Assembly (NCBI GenBank): GCA_003819975.1
Contig: RPPU01000254.1
Coordinates: forward strand, 1 to 6,679
Reading direction: 5' to 3'
DNA length: 6,679 bases
DNA from: Desulfobacteraceae bacterium
GTDB taxonomy: Bacteria; Desulfobacterota; DSM-4660; Desulfatiglandales; HGW-15
Shown here piece after piece: positions 1 through 5,520 of this stretch (position 1 is its first letter; each line of letters begins with the position of its first letter). A program made the translations under genes and the position numbers. The notes under the pieces were generated by a model. That model was not told where the DNA came from. It worked only from the letters and a program-made list of their open reading frames with translations, and did no database searches.

Positions 1-624
1 CGATTCATCCCCGTTAACCGGATTCACGGTAAACATAACACCGGCTGCTTTTGCGTCGACCATAGTCAATACGGCTACTCCAATAGGATCATAATGCAGG
101 AGGAGATTCAGCCTGGCTCTTGCAATAATTGAGCGGGCATTAAAAGTACTGGCCCATACTCTGGTAACATTTCTAACGACATCGTCCGCCCCACTCACAT
201 TGAGATAAGTCTCATATTGGCCGGGATGGCTGACGGGTCCGGCGGAACGGGTGGCGACAAAAATATTATTACGCCCTGCGATCGTGCATAACTCTGCATA
301 GTATTCCTTTACCGTTTTCTCCATATCGGACGGCATCTTAATTGATTCGACGATGGCCCTTATTTCTTGAGCCGCTTGATCGTATTTTAAAGTATCGGAG
401 ATATTGTTTGGATCTGCTTTAAAATGCTCAAAATATCGCAACAATCGTTCCGTGGCTTCCGTTTCCTGCATGAATCTTTTATACGCTTCGATACTCAGCG
501 CATATCCGGGCGGGACATTAAACCCGCCTTTGATCATCTCTCCAAGGTTGGCGCATTTTTTCCCGACGATATTGTTATTGTCCTGCCCGAGCTCTTTGAG
601 CCAATAAATCCATTTTTCCGCCAT
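1..624 (-). CDS. ppsB: Phenylphosphate synthase ATP-binding subunit PpsB (C-terminus beyond window)
   Basis: The frame is open from an ATG at 624 to the left edge, giving 208 N-terminal residues; the rest lies outside. It matches the N-terminal nucleotide-binding domain of PEP synthase/PPDK. Visible motifs are VGKKCANLGEM (about residues 20-30, nucleotide-binding lysine), GFNVPPGYALS (34-44), ATRSAG with Arg126, GQYETYL (135-141) and GVMFTVNP (195-202). The known family role is to bind ATP and pass a phosphoryl group to the histidine of PpsA during conversion of phenol to phenylphosphate in the cytoplasm. Family members are about 40 kDa, so some 150 residues should be missing here. The start is supported by CAGGAG at 633-638. 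It lies 73 nt downstream of ppsA on the same strand, separated by a hairpin. The loop between RS and GQ is short, as in PPDK. Other PEP synthase-like ATP domains are possible, but the ppsA neighbour makes ppsB very likely. Confidence 0.88.
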   Translation of the reverse strand, partial: MAEKWIYWLKELGQDNNNIVGKKCANLGEMIKGGFNVPPGYALSIEAYKRFMQETEATERLLRYFEHFKADPNNISDTLKYDQAAQEIRAIVESIKMPSDMEKTVKEYYAELCTIAGRNNIFVATRSAGPVSHPGQYETYLNVSGADDVVRNVTRVWASTFNARSIIARARLNLLLHYDPIGVAVLTMVDAKAAGVMFTVNPVNGDES

Positions 625-650
625 TTTAATTCTCCTGCATGTGTCGTGAA

Positions 651-683
651 AAGCCGGAGGCATCATCAGGGTGCCTCCGGCTT
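651..683 (-). terminator. Intercistronic GC-rich hairpin between ppsA and ppsB
   Basis: A 12-bp perfect stem is formed by AAGCCGGAGGCA (651-662) and TGCCTCCGGCTT (672-683) with a 9-nt loop. Read on the minus strand it ends in only four T (CTTTTCACG), while on the plus strand no T run follows, so its direction agrees with ppsA-ppsB transcription. It begins 14 nt after the ppsA stop. The short T tract suggests a weak or partial terminator, or an mRNA-stabilising or processing hairpin that sets the PpsA:PpsB ratio, rather than a complete stop. The stem is seen; the function is inferred. Confidence 0.6.
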
Positions 684-697
684 ATGATAGGATATGC

Positions 698-2542
698 TTA
701 CTTCCTCTTTACAATCGTTACCACGCCAGTACTGCCATCCACTCTAACGATATCACCGGTTTTAATCACAGAGGTTGCAACACCGGTTCCGGTTACGGAA
801 GGCAAGCCATATTCTCTGCAAACTATCGCCGCATGGGATGTCAGGCCTCCGATATCCGTTACGGCTGCTTTAATTTTTGTGAATACCGGTGACCACGATG
901 GATTGGTTGTGGGCGCGACCAAAACTTCACCCTCCTGCAATTTAACGATATCTTCAAGCAGTTTGAGCACCCGCGCCGGCCCTTCGGCAACTCCGGCGGA
1001 TGAAGCGAACCCTTTCAGTTCTTTGGTATCTTTTCCGGTTTGAGTTCCTTTCATCCATTCGTTAACGACGCCGCTGTTGATACCCCAGAGCATGAGCACA
1101 AAAGCATCCACGATTTCTTCCGGCGGCGTTCCTAGTGCGGGCGGAGCCATCCATTTTCTCGCTGCTGCAAGTATTTTTTCCCTTTTTTCGGCCTTATCCA
1201 TCCATAATTTGCTTCGGGAAGGCACCCCTTCGCCCAAGGCCCAAGTGGTGACGAGATCTTCAAGCAGCATCGGCACTTCAAAACGGTTGAAAAGAAAAAT
1301 ATCGTCTACCTTTTTTAAGATTTTATTATCGGCCAGCAATGTGCCGAATTCTCTGACTTTTTTAAACCATATCGTATGCAGCCAGTGTTCAACCCAAAAA
1401 ATATGATCTTCCGCATAACGGTATATGGTTCTGACAATATTATAGGCTTCATTAAACGATTTCCTGTCATCATCCGTTTTGATGAGTTTTCGGTATTCCT
1501 CGACAATCCGTTCTCTTTCTTCGGAAATGGCCGTAAGCGATCTCTCTATTTTTTCGCCTTTTTCAAGTCTTTGCACATAACCCTGCATATAGGTAAAAGG
1601 CACATCCATTTTGTTGACCCAACTGCCTTCATAATGGAACCATCCGCTTCCGCAAGATACGGAAAACCATGGTTCCCTGACCCGCTCCATCTCCTCGAGC
1701 CATTTCCGGCCGCCTTCTGTACTCTTTAATTCTTTAATTTTTTCTTCGGCAGATGTATTTTTCTTCAAAATGGCGGCAACAGGGCGTTCCGCAATGGCCA
1801 ATCGGCTTAACCGGCAAAGTTCTTCTTCGGGACGGAACATAGCGACATCCGCGCCGGCCACCATTTTCCCGATGGTGCTTTCCTTTATTCCCGGAAACAG
1901 CTTCCGCGCGGCATCCACAAACATCAGATACGCCAGATAAGCTAAATTCAGGTACTCAAAATGCCATTGCCAGGCTTTGAATATTTGATTGATTAGAATA
2001 TTAAAGGAGGCCAAAATATCGTTCGATTGCGTATATCCCTTTACAAAAGGAATGACTTCATTATCAGGCACATATTTCACTAACGCTTTCTCGATCTTTA
2101 AAGCGTCCATTTCCCTTCCAAGGGCCTGAAATTTCTGCAACCATTTTTCCCATAACATATCATAATTCTGAAAAACATAGGGGACCCTTTTCCCGAACAA
2201 GGCCGCTTTTTCGCCTATGGTTTCCGCGCTGGGCGGTTCCACGGGTGAGATATACATATAACCGCCCAATATTCTCTGCGCGATACCCTGTGCCGGAGGG
2301 ATGCAGAATACCCTCGTGTTATTCTGCGACAAGGCGATCTGCCAGGCTTCCTGGAAAATATCGTCCAACGGATAGAGCGGCTCGGGCGCATGAATTTTAT
2401 CCGCAAACCAAAGATGATTGTTGTCCCACTCTTCTCTGTCCTTGCTGAATAAACGCATCGGTGAATACATCTCTTCCCAACCTTCTAATTCTTTGGGTAT
2501 CTTCACCTCTGAAGCAAACGGAAATCGTTTTACATCTGCCAT
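698..2542 (-). CDS. ppsA: Phenylphosphate synthase catalytic-histidine subunit PpsA
   Basis: This 614-residue protein is about the size of the 70-kDa subunit of Thauera phenylphosphate synthase. The C-terminal PEP-utiliser swivelling domain spans roughly residues 511-614 and holds the signature GGLTSHAAIVCRE. His570 (codon 833-835) is the expected phosphoryl carrier, followed by GLPSVTGTG and a VRVDGSTGVV end typical of the fold. The first ~500 residues lack the ATP-grasp domain, which is supplied by PpsB. They are rich in Trp, Tyr and charged residues and resemble the central part described for this subunit, probably carrying the phenol-binding part. Family chemistry: the beta-phosphate of ATP moves via His to phenol, giving phenylphosphate, AMP and Pi. 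No signal peptide or membrane span is evident, so it should be cytoplasmic. The ATG at 2542 is preceded by GGGGAGG at 2550-2556 with 7 nt spacing. It faces away from the carboxylase operon across a long regulatory gap. Confidence 0.93.
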   Translation of the reverse strand: MADVKRFPFASEVKIPKELEGWEEMYSPMRLFSKDREEWDNNHLWFADKIHAPEPLYPLDDIFQEAWQIALSQNNTRVFCIPPAQGIAQRILGGYMYISPVEPPSAETIGEKAALFGKRVPYVFQNYDMLWEKWLQKFQALGREMDALKIEKALVKYVPDNEVIPFVKGYTQSNDILASFNILINQIFKAWQWHFEYLNLAYLAYLMFVDAARKLFPGIKESTIGKMVAGADVAMFRPEEELCRLSRLAIAERPVAAILKKNTSAEEKIKELKSTEGGRKWLEEMERVREPWFSVSCGSGWFHYEGSWVNKMDVPFTYMQGYVQRLEKGEKIERSLTAISEERERIVEEYRKLIKTDDDRKSFNEAYNIVRTIYRYAEDHIFWVEHWLHTIWFKKVREFGTLLADNKILKKVDDIFLFNRFEVPMLLEDLVTTWALGEGVPSRSKLWMDKAEKREKILAAARKWMAPPALGTPPEEIVDAFVLMLWGINSGVVNEWMKGTQTGKDTKELKGFASSAGVAEGPARVLKLLEDIVKLQEGEVLVAPTTNPSWSPVFTKIKAAVTDIGGLTSHAAIVCREYGLPSVTGTGVATSVIKTGDIVRVDGSTGVVTIVKRK

Positions 2543-2594
2543 GATATCGCCTCCCCTTTTAATATTTTAATTAAATTTGGTTCGTTCATTTACG

Positions 2595-2636
2595 GCAGCC
2601 GGACGACCGACTCTGGTATGTCCGAAAGGAAGCCGC
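2595..2636 (-). promoter_or_regulatory. Candidate structured RNA hairpin in the ppsA leader
   Basis: On the minus strand GCGGC (2636-2632) can pair with GCTGC (2599-2595, one G-U). After a 7-nt one-sided bulge TTCCTTT, CGGAC (2624-2620) pairs with GTCCG (2604-2600), and ACC (2617-2615) pairs with GGT (2608-2606) around a 6-nt loop. This 13-bp interrupted helix ends 52 nt before the ppsA start codon, in a GC-richer patch within AT-rich sequence. A second stem CAGCT/AGCTG (2668-2672 with 2652-2656) lies just upstream in the transcript. I do not recognise a known riboswitch class. The pairing is read from the sequence; a regulatory role is inference. Confidence 0.4.
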
Positions 2637-2688
2637 TCCCCTCTGAATACCCAGCTCTAAAATTTTTAGCTGAAAATTTAAACCGCGA

Positions 2689-2699
2689 ATCACCTCCTT
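2689..2699 (-). promoter_or_regulatory. Orphan perfect Shine-Dalgarno sequence upstream of ppsA
   Basis: AAGGAGGTGAT on the minus strand is fully complementary to the usual 16S rRNA 3' end. No ATG, GTG or TTG follows at a normal distance. The only nearby start is a GTG inside the motif itself, opening a 35-codon frame that ends at a TGA near 2587. The true ppsA ribosome site is about 140 nt further downstream. It could mark a leader peptide with an unusual start, a ribosome standby site, or part of an RNA switch. A role is not established. Confidence 0.45.
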
Positions 2700-2736
2700 T
2701 TTGGTTTTATTATTGAAGTATTTTTTGAATCGTTCG

Positions 2737-2797
2737 AATAAATGACCCTATCTTTACTTTTGCTGAAAAAAACCGGCAAAAGGAAAGAGTCATTATT
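2737..2797. repeat. Long imperfect inverted repeat in the ppsA upstream region
   Basis: AATAAATGAC (2737-2746) and GTCATTATT (2789-2797) form the outer arms with one missing base. CTTTTGC (2757-2763) and GCAAAAG (2776-2782) form the perfect inner arms around an A-rich centre. The middle parts CTATCTTTA and GAAAGA pair partly. The layout suits a binding site for a dimeric regulator or a leader hairpin. There is no adjacent T tract to make it a good terminator. Confidence 0.4.
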
Positions 2798-2878
2798 GAG
2801 TGATAGAGCCGGAATAATATAAATCAGTTTCCGGCATTATAATCAGCCGAAGAGAATAACAAGATGTGAAAGGAACCG

Positions 2879-2954
2879 CATTGGCGCAAATTTATTTGTA
2901 AATTCAGAAAATACTTTCAACATTTAAATATTACTTCAATATAATGCGCCAATG
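2879..2954. promoter_or_regulatory. 10-bp inverted repeat, candidate operator pair
   Basis: CATTGGCGCA (2879-2888) and TGCGCCAATG (2945-2954) are perfect reverse complements with starts 66 bp apart in very AT-rich DNA. The right half begins just downstream of a TATAAT (2970-2965, minus strand) and so would lie at the very beginning of a ppsA transcript. Spacing by about six helical turns would suit a protein bridging two sites, or a hairpin closing a 56-nt loop. The identity of any regulator is unknown. Confidence 0.4.
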
Positions 2955-2964
2955 ATTGTCTCAT

Positions 2965-2990
2965 ATTATAAACCGTGCTGCGATTGTCAA
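2965..2990 (-). promoter_or_regulatory. Candidate promoter toward ppsA-ppsB, unusual spacing
   Basis: On the minus strand TTGACA (2990-2985) and TATAAT (2970-2965) each match the sigma-70 consensus 6/6, but the spacer is 14 bp instead of 16-18, so use by the housekeeping factor as one unit is doubtful. The TTGACA lies within the outer end of the left terminal inverted repeat of the 236-bp element and the TATAAT lies outside it. If used, the leader to the ppsA ATG would be about 415 nt. No convincing sigma-54 site (GG-N10-GC with flanks) was found on this strand. Confidence 0.35.
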
Positions 2991-3016
2991 AATCTAAATT
3001 TTTATATCATCCATAA
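2984..3016 (+). repeat. Left terminal inverted repeat (33 bp)
   Basis: This arm pairs without mismatch with 3187-3219. The central part contains TATATCATCCATA. Pairing stops abruptly at the outer end (A2983 against A3220), giving a sharp boundary as expected for an element terminus. Confidence 0.85.
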
Positions 3017-3186
3017 AAATTTCTTATAGACAGCATCCACATTACGCGGACTTAATGAAAATGTGTTGATAGAATGGACAGTTATATAGTGATAAATAAT
3101 GAATAACCAATTTAGAATTTTTTTCTAAGTAAAATATGAAATCATTTATAAATCGATACTATCAAAACTGTATTCATAATAATTTA

Positions 3187-3219
3187 TTATGGATGATATA
3201 AAAATTTAGATTTTGACAA
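3187..3219 (-). repeat. Right terminal inverted repeat (33 bp)
   Basis: This is the reverse complement of 2984-3016 with 33 of 33 positions matching. Its outer end supplies a TTGACA reading rightwards toward the carboxylase operon. Confidence 0.85.
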
Positions 3220-3240
3220 AAAGACCCTATCCATTAGTAT
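3213..3240 (+). promoter_or_regulatory. Candidate promoter toward the carboxylase operon
   Basis: TTGACA (3213-3218, 6/6) lies in the right terminal repeat and TAGTAT (3235-3240, 4/6) follows after 16 bp. A transcript would begin near 3247 with a leader of about 275 nt before the UbiD start. The spacing is acceptable but the -10 box is weak. Other AT-rich -10-like sequences such as TATTAT around 3384 could serve instead. Confidence 0.35.
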
Positions 3241-3522
3241 AAGTTCAACATTGCGAAACTCGATTTCCGTTATTTCAGCGCTACAGAATTTTTTGAGAGA
3301 TCGACACACCATGTTCCAGGTTGATAGCATGCCTTTTCTTATATGGGACCCCAAGACCGGATTCGATTCCTACTATTCGGTTCTATTATAGTATTGCTGA
3401 TTCAAACTCTATTTCCGAAAATATGCTTAGGGAGAACTGAATAGATCGGTCCAAGATTTCAGGGTGAATACAAAAGCATCAAGGCCTAACGGAAAATTTA
3501 AATACACATTAAGGAGGCACTC

Positions 3523-4938
3523 ATGGATCTAAGGGATTACATCTCATTGTGCGAAAAGGCGGGGCAGTTAAAAAGGGTTAAAGCCGAGGTTGATTGGGAT
3601 CTCGAAATTTCCCACATTTGCAAAATCGTTGAAGAAAAATCAGGTCCGGCCCTTTTATTCGAGAATGTGAAGGGGTATCACAGCCCGGTTTTGACCGGTG
3701 CCTTTGGAACGACCCAACGGCTGGCCATGATTCTGGGAAAGGATCCGAAACTCTCTCTTGTGGAACTAACCAAAGAATGGGTTAATCTTGCCGTTAAGGA
3801 TGTCATCCGGGCAAAGGAAAAAAAAGAAGGTCCCATCTTCGAGAATATTATTGATGGAGCGAAGGTGGATACCTTTGCTTTCCCATCTCCTAAATTTTAC
3901 GAATTGGACGGCGGACGTTATTTCGGCACCGCCGTATTCATGGTCATTCAGGACCCCGAAACGGGTAAAATCAATCTCGGCACCTACCGCATGGGCATTC
4001 TAGACGACAAAACCGTCGGTGTCCAAATTCTCAAAGGCAAAACAGCCGATCGGATTATGAAAAAGTATGCAAAACAGGGGAAAAAAATGCCGGCCTGCGC
4101 CATTATCGGCGGTGATCCCCTGCACATCTTTGCGAGCGCCGCTACGGTATCCGGCGCGGAAAGCGGGTACGATGTCGTCAGCTCGCTGCGCGGTGAACCG
4201 GTCGAAATTGTTAAAAGCCAGATCTTCGGGTTGCCGATCCCGGCGGCCGCGGAGATCGTGCTGGAAGGAGAGATCGATCCCGGCAAGCTGAGAAACGAAG
4301 GTCCGTTCGGCGAGTATACAGGTTATTACACTGAAGAACTCATTAAGCCCATACCGAAACCTGCTTTGGACGTAAAGCGAGTCTATTATAGAAACAAACC
4401 GGTACTCTGGGAAACCAGCGTCGGCAGACCCGTAGGAGACCAACATATGCTCTATGCTTTTGTACGGAACGCAAGCCTATGGACGGATCTGGCCAAGATG
4501 CAAATCCCGGGCATCAAGTCGGTTTATACCATGCCGGAGGCATCGGGACGTTTCTGGGTGGTGGTCTCTGTGCAGCAAATATACCCGGGCCATGCGGACC
4601 AGGTAGGAGCGGCGGTGATTGCAAGCAATACCGGCTCATACGGCGTAAAAGGCGTTATTATTGTCGACGATGATATTGAAGCGGACGATCTCCCCAGGGT
4701 TTGGTGGGCCTTGGGTGTCCGCTATAATCCCGCCCGGGGTACGCAAATCATAAACAAAGGCAGGTCCACTCCTCTCGATCCGGCCCTCGGAGCGGATGAG
4801 AATAAGTTTCTCACTTCAAGGATCATCCTGGATGCAACCATACCTTTCGATTGGAAGGTGAAGCCGACGGAGATCAAACTCACCGAGAGCGTGATGGCCA
4901 AGGTAAAGACACGATGGAATGAGTACGGGATAGACTAA
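3523..4938 (+). CDS. UbiD-family phenylphosphate carboxylase subunit (alpha/beta type)
   Basis: This complete 471-residue UbiD-fold protein is of normal family length. The prFMN/metal motif reads DGGRYFGT (129-136) then INLGTYRM with Asn151 and Arg156, spaced exactly as N168 and R173 of Fdc1. The LRGEPVE segment carries Glu225, and NEGPFGEYTGYY carries Glu259 and Glu264, matching the E277/E282 catalytic pair. Thus the Arg-Glu-Glu triad is present. At the position of the usual metal-binding histidine (R+18) the residue is Thr174. The expected role is carboxylation of phenylphosphate, or of the phenolate released from it, at the para position to give 4-hydroxybenzoate, using prenylated FMN and CO2 in the cytoplasm. 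AAGGAGG at 3511-3517, 5 nt before the ATG, fixes the start. The HAD genes follow after 12 nt. Whether it corresponds to PpcA or PpcB cannot be decided here, so no symbol is given. A carboxylase for another arene is possible but less likely beside ppsAB. Confidence 0.85.
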   Translation: MDLRDYISLCEKAGQLKRVKAEVDWDLEISHICKIVEEKSGPALLFENVKGYHSPVLTGAFGTTQRLAMILGKDPKLSLVELTKEWVNLAVKDVIRAKEKKEGPIFENIIDGAKVDTFAFPSPKFYELDGGRYFGTAVFMVIQDPETGKINLGTYRMGILDDKTVGVQILKGKTADRIMKKYAKQGKKMPACAIIGGDPLHIFASAATVSGAESGYDVVSSLRGEPVEIVKSQIFGLPIPAAAEIVLEGEIDPGKLRNEGPFGEYTGYYTEELIKPIPKPALDVKRVYYRNKPVLWETSVGRPVGDQHMLYAFVRNASLWTDLAKMQIPGIKSVYTMPEASGRFWVVVSVQQIYPGHADQVGAAVIASNTGSYGVKGVIIVDDDIEADDLPRVWWALGVRYNPARGTQIINKGRSTPLDPALGADENKFLTSRIILDATIPFDWKVKPTEIKLTESVMAKVKTRWNEYGID

Positions 4939-4950
4939 AAGGAGGTCGGC

Positions 4951-5508
4951 ATGGCATTCGAAAAAGACATGAACAAGGCCCGGGAACGGGCACGGAAGGT
5001 TAAACTATTCGGTCACGACATTCACGGAGTATTGACTTCAAACACCCTCTTCTGCGATATCGAAGGAAATCGGCGCTACGGTTTCTGGCACATGGACGGT
5101 TTCGGCGACCTCTCGCTTACGGCCAACGATATCAAGATTGCCTTTCTGGATACCACATCCATTGACGGCGAAGGGCTCTTCCGGGCAAAAGAGCTGAAGC
5201 TCGACAAGTTCTACTACCCCATCGCAGATAAAGCCGCAAAGCTCGGGGAACTCAAAAAAGAAATGAACCTAGGCGATGCCGAGATCGGTTACTTGGGCTC
5301 TGAATTGTCCGACATTCCCATTATGAAGACGGCCGGGTTTGCAGTGGCGACCGCGGACGCGATCGGCGAGGTGAAAGCCCTTGCCTGCCATATCACCCAG
5401 GCGCCGGGCGGTCGGGGCGCCATGCGGGAGGTATGTGAGTTTATCCTCAGGGCCATGGACAAATGGGATCTCTGGGTGGAGAAAGTCACAAAAATGGGCT
5501 ACAAATAA
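4951..5508 (+). CDS. KdsC-like HAD protein 1, PpcD-type delta subunit with degenerate motifs
   Basis: This 185-residue HAD-superfamily protein resembles KDO-8-phosphate phosphatase (KdsC), clearest in the C-terminal APGGRGAMREVCEFIL (about 151-166). Phenylphosphate carboxylase includes an 18-kDa HAD-type delta subunit, and size and position fit. Motif I reads HDIHGVLTSN: nucleophile Asp23 remains but the acid/base Asp is His25. At the motif II Ser/Thr position Asp67 appears (IAFLDTTS). A motif III lysine may be Lys94. Motif IV is GSELSD (116-121), where KdsC has GDDxxD, so the first metal-binding Asp is Ser117. It therefore looks weakened as a phosphatase and may bind phenylphosphate, stabilise the complex or support its partner. 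AAGGAGG at 4939-4945 precedes the ATG by 5 nt. It is followed by a second, better conserved HAD gene after 12 nt, suggesting duplication and divergence. Confidence 0.8.
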   Translation: MAFEKDMNKARERARKVKLFGHDIHGVLTSNTLFCDIEGNRRYGFWHMDGFGDLSLTANDIKIAFLDTTSIDGEGLFRAKELKLDKFYYPIADKAAKLGELKKEMNLGDAEIGYLGSELSDIPIMKTAGFAVATADAIGEVKALACHITQAPGGRGAMREVCEFILRAMDKWDLWVEKVTKMGYK

Positions 5509-5520
5509 AGGGGTCAAACG

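Larger units (their letters stand above)
2984..3219. mobile_element. MITE-like 236-bp element with 33-bp terminal inverted repeats
   Basis: Positions 2984-3016 and 3187-3219 are perfect reverse complements over 33 bp, beginning TTGTCAAAATC and ending GATTTTGACAA. Weaker pairing continues inward to about 3027/3176. The 236-bp unit is very AT-rich and has no open frame of useful length, so it could only move with a transposase supplied elsewhere. I see no clear target-site duplication (left flank GCTGCGA, right flank AAAAGACC). It could be a miniature inverted-repeat element, the decayed ends of an insertion sequence, or a non-mobile cruciform regulatory structure. The repeat is certain; the mobile origin is inferred. 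Confidence 0.6.
2543..3522. other. 980-bp divergent non-coding regulatory region
   Basis: No convincing gene lies between the starts of ppsA and the plus-strand operon. The stretch is much more AT-rich than the flanking genes, except for a GC-richer patch near 2590-2660. It contains, from left to right, a structured leader with an orphan Shine-Dalgarno sequence, a long imperfect inverted repeat, a short inverted repeat around 2808-2835, a 10-bp GC-rich inverted repeat, a 236-bp element with 33-bp terminal inverted repeats, and promoter-like boxes facing both ways. Part 3220-3522 has no strong element apart from the weak promoter and the Shine-Dalgarno of the UbiD gene. The longest open stretch there (about 50 codons, ending in TAG near 3389) has no ribosome site or recognisable similarity. 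Confidence 0.8.

Noticed and set aside
639..1043. 134-codon plus-strand frame opposite the ppsA C-terminus
   Set aside because: It is antisense to the phosphohistidine domain of PpsA, whose motifs are unmistakable.
2685..2704. Plus-strand AATCACCTCCTTTTT resembling the 3' end of 16S rRNA
   Set aside because: The preceding bases do not match the 16S 3' helix, so it is better read as a Shine-Dalgarno sequence on the other strand.
2808..2846. Two CCGG-AT-rich-ATCAG segments 22 bp apart, with GCCGGAA/TTCCGGC inverted pairing
   Set aside because: The repeats are imperfect and short; not strong enough to call as separate regulatory sites.
3317..3334. Sigma-54-like GG-N10-GC at 3319-3332
   Set aside because: Only the core dinucleotides fit; the flanking TGGCAC and TTGC(A/T) consensus is poor.
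3355..3380. tRNA T-arm-like sequence GGATTCGATTCC
   Set aside because: No acceptor, D or anticodon stems can be found around it, and no integration element is evident.
3311..3389. 26-codon frame from ATG at 3311 (MFQVDSMPFLIWDPKTGF...), open upstream for a further ~20 codons
   Set aside because: No ribosome site, no known similarity and short length; it may be a gene remnant but this cannot be supported.
4000..4446. 148-codon open frame on the minus strand inside UbiD 1
   Set aside because: It is fully antisense to the catalytic region of UbiD 1, without ribosome site or domain.
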